From an uncultured Caryophanales bacterium (lineage in GTDB: Bacteria > Bacillota_I > Bacilli_A > RFN20 > CAG-826), in NCBI GenBank assembly GCA_946183335.1, contig CAMGZN010000010.1:1-18090 (forward strand): a stretch of 18,090 nucleotides of DNA, read 5' to 3'. Numbering within the stretch: the stretch's first letter is position 1; each line of letters starts with the position of its first letter. The notes beneath the pieces are model-generated. The model did not search any database. It was given only the letters and a program-made list of their open reading frames with translations, and had not been told where the DNA came from. Positions 13,632 through 18,090 of the stretch are shown here, piece by piece. The position numbers and the translations under genes are program-made.

Positions 13632-15177
13632 TGATTGATTTATAGTGGGCTTTAAAGTCTTCGTCGTACCAGTAGTAACGGTCTTCGTCTTTTTCATGAG
13701 CGTCATACCAGATTTGAGCGACTAACTTATCATATTTTGCTTGTTTATCAAAATCCCAGGCGTATTTATCATATGAAACGTTGTGCCAGTGTGCACAGTA
13801 AAGAACAGTGAATGGAGTAGCTTCAAATTCAACTCCATCATGGTTAACCCATCTGACTTTTTTAAAGATATCTCCTTTGGAGAAATCTTTGCTTAAGAGT
13901 TTTCCTCCACGATATTCAGCGTAGTTCTCAAGGTCTTGTTTAGTGATTTCTGAACGTGGTTTATCAATATCAAATGGAAGATGAGTATATGTTGCAGTTG
14001 ATTTAACCTTTTCATAATCAATCGGATTACCATGTTTATCTTTTCCATCAGCGAGCAAATTCATTTCACTCCACTTCTTTGGAATAGCTTCATAAGCTTT
14101 ACTTCCGTTGAAGTAGGCAAGCATTTTTGCTTCGTCTTTATGCTTGTACCAATAACGTGGAGCGTTGTTGTTCCTTAAAAGTCTCTTGATGATAAAGAGT
14201 TTGAGAATTTTCTTTGGAACAATACGTCCCATTTTGAAGTATTTATGTCTATTTAAGACATCATCCCAGAATCCAGCGACGCTGTCCTCTTGGAAATGGA
14301 AGAGTTCTTCGAGTTTGTTGGAATCACTATAGAAGACACCGTGGAAGTTACGAGCAGCATTATAGTTTGGATCGAAGAATTGCTTGGTAGATGCACCAAT
14401 CATCTTGAAACCAAGATCAAACGTCTCGCTTCCTGTCGCTCGTCCTTTAGGACCTCCACCAATGTTGAAGCAATGTTTCCAGAAGTTTTCTTCGTTTAAT
14501 TCACCTGCTTGATCACGACGGAGAATGTTTCTAATTAAAACAGCGGAATCTTTTGCGGTTGTCCATTCAAGAGGCGAGTTAAAACAAGTATGAAACATGA
14601 GTCCGTCTGAAATGTTTGCCATTAAAAGAGCATCATAAAGCATAGCTGTTTGACGTAAAACAGTCCAAGTTTTAACGTTACTTTCGAGTACTGCAAATTC
14701 ACCTCTCATCTTGGTTAAAGCATATATATCAAAAGGTGAAACAAGGAGCGGATCCCCGATTCTGCCAAAGAGATGATTTTGGTCACGATCGCCAAACAAT
14801 CCAACGGTTGAAATATGGATTAATTTTGGTTGTTTTTCGCCCATGGATTCAATGACTTTACAAATCACTTTTGGGCCAATTTCGTTAGACTCAATTGCAC
14901 CCTTTGGATCATGGTCAGAATGAGGTGGAATAATCGCACCTAAATTGAGCACATAATCAACGCCTTCACAAAGTTTTTTAACGGCTTCTTCATCAGCAAC
15001 AGAACCATCAATTACAACGATTTTATCCAAAAATTGCTGGTGTTTTTTGATTAATTTGTTAGTTTGCTTCTTATGAAAACGAAGCACTCGAATCTGCTCT
15101 AAATTGTCTTCTTTAAGAAGTGTATCAAATAGGGCTTCACCCATGTGTCCAGAGGCACCAGTTAACGCAACTTTCAT
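13624..15177 (-). CDS. NAD(P)-dependent epimerase/dehydratase-like SDR with extra C-terminal domain
   Basis: A 517-residue protein. Residues 1-330 form an extended SDR: GASGHMG (Gly7, Gly10, Gly13) for the dinucleotide, Asp58-Gly59, LNLGA (77-81), catalytic Ser123 (HISTVGLFGD) and Tyr152-xxx-Lys156 (YALTK). Typical extended SDRs end near residue 330. Here about 190 more residues follow, rich in Lys, Trp, Tyr and His, containing EFEATPFTVLYCAHWHN and a WDFDKQAKYDKLVAQIWYDAH-type segment cut by acidic residues. That tail recalls zinc-ribbon modules seen at the end of some Bacillota proteins, but the Cys pairs are mostly missing. Substrate unknown. It starts 2 bp after the CmpB-like gene, with an AAAGGA SD, and overlaps the HAD gene by 8 bp. 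Confidence 0.85.
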   Translation of the reverse strand: MKVALTGASGHMGEALFDTLLKEDNLEQIRVLRFHKKQTNKLIKKHQQFLDKIVVIDGSVADEEAVKKLCEGVDYVLNLGAIIPPHSDHDPKGAIESNEIGPKVICKVIESMGEKQPKLIHISTVGLFGDRDQNHLFGRIGDPLLVSPFDIYALTKMRGEFAVLESNVKTWTVLRQTAMLYDALLMANISDGLMFHTCFNSPLEWTTAKDSAVLIRNILRRDQAGELNEENFWKHCFNIGGGPKGRATGSETFDLGFKMIGASTKQFFDPNYNAARNFHGVFYSDSNKLEELFHFQEDSVAGFWDDVLNRHKYFKMGRIVPKKILKLFIIKRLLRNNNAPRYWYKHKDEAKMLAYFNGSKAYEAIPKKWSEMNLLADGKDKHGNPIDYEKVKSTATYTHLPFDIDKPRSEITKQDLENYAEYRGGKLLSKDFSKGDIFKKVRWVNHDGVEFEATPFTVLYCAHWHNVSYDKYAWDFDKQAKYDKLVAQIWYDAHEKDEDRYYWYDEDFKAHYKSINE

Positions 15178-15179
15178 AA

Positions 15180-15806
15180 CTATTTTTCCTTTGATTTTTT
15201 TACAGTCGCTAAACGACGAATGAGTTCTTTTTTAATCGAGTCAAATCTTTGGCTACTTAACTCAGCAAATTGTTTGACTTTAATACCTAAATGGAGAGAG
15301 TAAGCAAAGTCGACAATCATTGCTCCAACAACTCCACCAATAAAGTATGTGTAGATAAGGTTTTCACTAATCCAACCAATCACCTTTACTAGAGATGGAT
15401 TAAGGAAGAAAAAGTATAAGGATCCAACCACTAACCAAATTAATGAGAATGATGGACAAATAATGCCCATAATGTTTCCCTTACGGTTGGAATAATCCCA
15501 TAATTTCACGTGCAAACCTTTGATGAAGATTAAACCAGCGAGGAATTCCACCACAGTCATTAATACCCCAATTAAAAGAATATGAATAACGATGTCTAGC
15601 CATTCTTCACTAATTCCAAATGAAATATTACTGACCGCATACAAACAAAGAACACCAAAACCATAGATTGGAAGGTATGGACCAACCAAAAAACCAGGGT
15701 TCATCCATTTCTTTTGAGAGACAAAACGTCTAAAAAGGAGTTCAATCACCCATCCAACAAGGGATCCGATGACGAATAAAGTTGATGCAATGACGAGATA
15801 TTTCAT
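15180..15806 (-). CDS. CmpB-type putative ABC transporter permease (PF06541-like membrane protein)
   Basis: A 208-residue protein with about five hydrophobic segments. The N-terminal GWVIELLFRRFVSQKKW (about 18-34) followed by NPGFLVGPYLPIYGFG (about 36-51) is the hallmark of the family annotated as putative ABC-transporter type IV permease. The actual transport function of the family is unproven, and no ATPase gene lies nearby. A basic soluble tail (about 178-208) ends in KKSKEK. It leads the operon with the SDR and HAD genes. The start at 15806 has no SD; a TATAAC box 11 nt upstream predicts a leader of about 5 nt. Confidence 0.82.
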   Translation of the reverse strand: MKYLVIASTLFVIGSLVGWVIELLFRRFVSQKKWMNPGFLVGPYLPIYGFGVLCLYAVSNISFGISEEWLDIVIHILLIGVLMTVVEFLAGLIFIKGLHVKLWDYSNRKGNIMGIICPSFSLIWLVVGSLYFFFLNPSLVKVIGWISENLIYTYFIGGVVGAMIVDFAYSLHLGIKVKQFAELSSQRFDSIKKELIRRLATVKKSKEK

Positions 15807-15817
15807 TTGGTAATTTT

Positions 15818-15823
15818 GTTATA
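15818..15823 (-). promoter_or_regulatory. Probable -10 box of the CmpB/SDR/HAD operon
   Basis: TATAAC on the minus strand, 11 nt before the ATG at 15806, predicting a 5-nt leader. No clear -35 element at the expected distance. Confidence 0.55.
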
Positions 15824-15913
15824 CAAAACTATGAATATCATTCCACAAATCATCCAATATTTAAATATGTTTTGTTAATGTCCGGCTTTTCATTAGAAAA
15901 GTAATAATAAATT

Positions 15914-15922
15914 TGGTAAAAT
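15914..15922 (+). promoter_or_regulatory. Extended -10 promoter of the metalloprotease gene
   Basis: TGGTAAAAT: a TAAAAT -10 box with an upstream TGn. The transcript should start near 15929, giving a leader of about 37 nt that begins with a hairpin (15932-15953). Confidence 0.5.
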
Positions 15923-15931
15923 ATTTTATTA

Positions 15932-15953
15932 CGAGTTATTTGCTGATAACTCG
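15932..15953 (+). promoter_or_regulatory. Hairpin in the 5' leader of the metalloprotease gene
   Basis: Perfect 8-bp inverted repeat CGAGTTAT-TTGCTG-ATAACTCG. It sits at the predicted 5' end of the mRNA, and its last base is the first G of the GGAG SD (15953-15956). It could be an mRNA-stabilising stem, a translational control element or a DNA operator. It is not a terminator because no T-run follows. Confidence 0.6.
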
Positions 15954-15965
15954 GAGATACAGGTC

Positions 15966-18038
15966 ATGAGAATTCAAAAGAAAACAATCATCATTCCACT
16001 GCTCGCGCTCGTTATCACTGGATGCGCAATAGGTAAAAACAACAAGAAGAAGAAAAGAACTTCTTCTGAAGATCCTATTAGTAGCGAAACAGTGACAAGC
16101 GAACAAGATCCAACTTCCGAAGGCGGAACTTCTTCACAAGAAACAACTTCCCAAGGTGGAACAAGTGCCACTCCTACAACATCCCAGGGAGGAACTAGTT
16201 CTCAAGGAGGCACTTCTGCGAATCCAACAACAAGTTCTCAAACCCCTACCTCAAGTGCTCAACCTGCATCTTCAAGCGTCACACCTGCATCTTCTTCAGT
16301 TATTCCTTCAACATCTCAAGCACCTGTAGTCGTTCATGTTACAGGCGTAACTATATCAGGTAGTTCAAGTATCACTAAAACTGTTGGTGACCCAGCTTTT
16401 ACACTTTCATATACAGTCTCACCAAGCAATGCTACTGATAAATCAGTACAATGGAGTTCAACTAACACATCTGTTGCCACAGTTAATAATGCAACTGTGA
16501 CGATTAAAGCTGCTGGTTCCACCACAATTACCGTTACAACTAATGATCAAAACAAGACTGCTTCAGTTAGTTTGACTGTTAATGCTGCTAGTCCAGTAAG
16601 TAAGAAAAAACTCAAATATACATATGATGATTATCAAAAATATAACGCATACGGATTGGATAACTGCCCACTAGAAGGAAATCCAAAACTTTTAGTTATT
16701 CCAGTTTGGTTTAGTGATTCGTCCGATTTTATTGATTCATCGCATAAAGAAACTGTTCGAAGTGATATCCAAAAAGCATATGTTGGATCAAATGACGAAA
16801 CCGGATGGAGAAGCGTAAAGACATTCTATGAAGAAGAGTCATTAAACGAATTACATCTCCAAGCTACTGTTTCAGATTGGTATTCAGTCAGTAATGACTC
16901 CACATATTATGGCGATGACGATAATGGACTATCCCGTACTGTTAGCTTAGTTGATACCGCTGTAACGTGGTATTTCAATAACCATAAATCAGAAAGCCGA
17001 AAAGGCTATGACACAAATGGTGACGGATTTATGGATGGCGTTATGCTTATTTACGCTGCTGCCGACGGTAGAGCAAATCCATATGCCGGAAGTAACCTTT
17101 GGGCATATTGTTATTGGACTAATAATTACTCCAATATAACAAACCCAACTGCGAAATCATTCTTCTGGGCTTCGTATGACTTTATGTACGATAGTTCAAA
17201 CGCTGAATCTCATACTGGTTGTTCAGATTATGGAGGCGGAGATTGCTCGTACTGTAATATTGATACACATACATTCATTCATGAAATGGGTCACGTTTTA
17301 GGTCTTGAAGACTATTACGATAACTACGAAACACAACTTTGTCCTTCTGGCGCATTTAGTATGCAAGACTGGAACATGGGTGGACACGATCCATATTCAG
17401 TAATGGCTTATGGATGGGCTCAACCATACATTCCAACAACTACAACAACAATAACATTGAATGATTTCCAATCATCTCATGATGTTATTTTGCTTGCAAA
17501 CCACACTGTAGATTCTCCATTTGACGAGTATTTACTCGTCGAGTTCTATACTCCAACTGGACTAAATAAGTTTGATACCGACCACGCTTATGGAAGCTAT
17601 CAAAAAGGGCCAACTCAATCCGGGATTCGTGTCTGGCATGTTGATGCTCGTTTAACCTACGTAACCAGTTACTCGGATACAAAAATCAAATGGTCTACAT
17701 CCTTTGTGACTCATCCGGATTATTCAGGGGCTACATATGGAATTTACCATGCAACGGCAAACGCCTATGGAGGAGATTACGGTTCGGTTCTAGGAAGCGG
17801 TTATTATGACTATAACCTCTTACAATTCATCCGTAATAGCACATCAGTCGATTATCGCCCAAGTCAACCAATGAGTAATTCTGATTTATTTAAATCAGGC
17901 GACACATTCTCCATGTCGACCTATGGAAGCCAATTCTATAACACAGGAAAGATGAATACTGATACTGATTTAGGTTGGTCATTCAAGGTTGATTCTATCT
18001 CTGAAACACAAGCAACAATCACTGTCACAAAAGCTTAA
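15966..18038 (+). CDS. M6-like zinc metalloprotease lipoprotein with Ser/Thr linker and Ig-like domain
   Basis: A 690-residue secreted lipoprotein. Residues 1-20 are a lipoprotein signal ending ITGC (Cys20). Residues about 32-120 are a low-complexity Ser/Thr/Pro/Gly linker with repeated TSQGGTS units. Residues about 123-206 look like a bacterial Ig-like (Big_2) domain (VTGVTISGSS, then VQWSSTNTSVATVN). The catalytic region follows: YDTNGDGFMDG (348-358) resembles a calcium-binding loop, and HEMGHVLGLED (439-449) matches HExxHxxGxxD with His439, Glu440, His443. Together with the surrounding layout this resembles M6 (immune inhibitor A-like) metallopeptidases. A small Cys cluster precedes the active site (419, 427, 430). 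It would be displayed on the outer face of the membrane and may digest host, dietary or bacterial proteins; substrate unknown. It is a single-gene unit with a promoter and terminator. Confidence 0.88.
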   Translation: MRIQKKTIIIPLLALVITGCAIGKNNKKKKRTSSEDPISSETVTSEQDPTSEGGTSSQETTSQGGTSATPTTSQGGTSSQGGTSANPTTSSQTPTSSAQPASSSVTPASSSVIPSTSQAPVVVHVTGVTISGSSSITKTVGDPAFTLSYTVSPSNATDKSVQWSSTNTSVATVNNATVTIKAAGSTTITVTTNDQNKTASVSLTVNAASPVSKKKLKYTYDDYQKYNAYGLDNCPLEGNPKLLVIPVWFSDSSDFIDSSHKETVRSDIQKAYVGSNDETGWRSVKTFYEEESLNELHLQATVSDWYSVSNDSTYYGDDDNGLSRTVSLVDTAVTWYFNNHKSESRKGYDTNGDGFMDGVMLIYAAADGRANPYAGSNLWAYCYWTNNYSNITNPTAKSFFWASYDFMYDSSNAESHTGCSDYGGGDCSYCNIDTHTFIHEMGHVLGLEDYYDNYETQLCPSGAFSMQDWNMGGHDPYSVMAYGWAQPYIPTTTTTITLNDFQSSHDVILLANHTVDSPFDEYLLVEFYTPTGLNKFDTDHAYGSYQKGPTQSGIRVWHVDARLTYVTSYSDTKIKWSTSFVTHPDYSGATYGIYHATANAYGGDYGSVLGSGYYDYNLLQFIRNSTSVDYRPSQPMSNSDLFKSGDTFSMSTYGSQFYNTGKMNTDTDLGWSFKVDSISETQATITVTKA
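16059..16325 (+). repeat. Low-complexity Ser/Thr-rich coding repeat of the protease linker
   Basis: Codes for about residues 32-120 of the protease. The unit GGTS recurs (TSEGGTS, TSQGGTS twice, SSQGGTS) and later ASSSV units occur twice. This is a flexible wall- or surface-spanning linker rather than a folded domain. Such DNA is prone to length variation between strains. Confidence 0.75.
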
Positions 18039-18053
18039 TTTACTCATCATTAT

Positions 18054-18079
18054 AAAGGCCTCCAAAATGGAGGCTTTTT
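18054..18079 (+). terminator. Intrinsic terminator of the metalloprotease gene
   Basis: GCCTCCA-AAA-TGGAGGC, a 7-bp perfect stem with a 3-nt loop, extendable at the base by A/T pairs, followed by TTTTT. It lies 15 bp after the stop. Confidence 0.9.
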
Positions 18080-18090
18080 AATTAAAAAAG

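Noticed and set aside
13632..13706. N-terminal extension of the HAD-IA protein
   Set aside because: It is Thr/Lys-rich shadow coding of the SDR C-terminus. HAD proteins start a few residues before the DxD motif, which fits 13631.
1..18090. Mycoplasma genetic code (TGA as Trp), suggested by the AT-rich, Mollicutes-like protein content
   Set aside because: TGA ends several genes at positions forced by ATGA overlaps or by a following gene (1181-1183, 5120-5122, 7488-7490), and Trp residues are TGG, so the standard bacterial code applies.

Overview
The window reads as a chromosomal segment of an AT-rich, low-GC Gram-positive-type bacterium, most likely an uncultured member of the Bacilli or a Mollicutes-related gut lineage (placement is inference). 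Supporting signs are strong AGGAGG-type Shine-Dalgarno (SD) sequences inside operons, lipobox lipoproteins with Ser/Thr-rich linkers, intrinsic terminators with T-runs and densely packed operons. TGA is used as a stop in at least four genes and Trp is TGG, so the mycoplasma code does not apply. I see no phage, transposon, CRISPR or other mobile-element signature. No gene-free stretch exceeds 300 bases.

Layout. (1) 1-4177, minus strand: a four-gene operon read as HAD-IIA phosphatase, 12-TM MFS transporter, glycerophosphodiester phosphodiesterase, and a lipoprotein with a class-3 lipase-like domain that runs off the left edge. Together they could form a route that deacylates phospholipid outside the cell, imports the glycerophosphodiester, cleaves it to glycerol-3-phosphate and dephosphorylates that. 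(2) 4213-6215, minus strand: a five-gene operon of small proteins of unknown role: a single-TM protein, a striking six-times 16-residue Tyr-Cys-Gly repeat protein, two membrane proteins and a zinc-ribbon membrane protein. (3) 6200-6349, minus: tRNA-His with its own promoter and terminator. (4) 6331-6900: a Nudix hydrolase, divergent across 50 bp from (5) 6900-8098, plus strand: a tandem pair of short chromate-transporter-family proteins. (6) 8140-11284, minus: a fused MacB-type ABC exporter with a very large extracytoplasmic domain. (7) 11350-13027, plus: a PII-like signalling protein abutting a CPA2-type cation/proton antiporter, which suggests a nucleotide- or metabolite-gated transporter. 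(8) 12972-15823, minus: a CmpB-type membrane protein, an SDR-family protein with an unusual C-terminal domain and a HAD-IA phosphatase. (9) 15914-18079, plus: a large secreted lipoprotein with a Ser/Thr linker, a bacterial Ig-like domain and an M6-like metalloprotease domain.

The most general signal is in start-site architecture. Six of the eight operon-leading genes have a TATAAT-like -10 box so close to the ATG that the predicted transcript begins 0 to 7 nt before the start codon, with no SD. Most operon-internal genes carry strong SDs and/or 4-bp ATGA overlaps. This points to frequent leaderless transcription in this lineage. The most interesting candidate systems are the PII-like/antiporter pair, the small-protein operon with the YCG-repeat protein, and the possible phospholipid-scavenging operon. 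All function calls come from reading motifs; no database search was possible.
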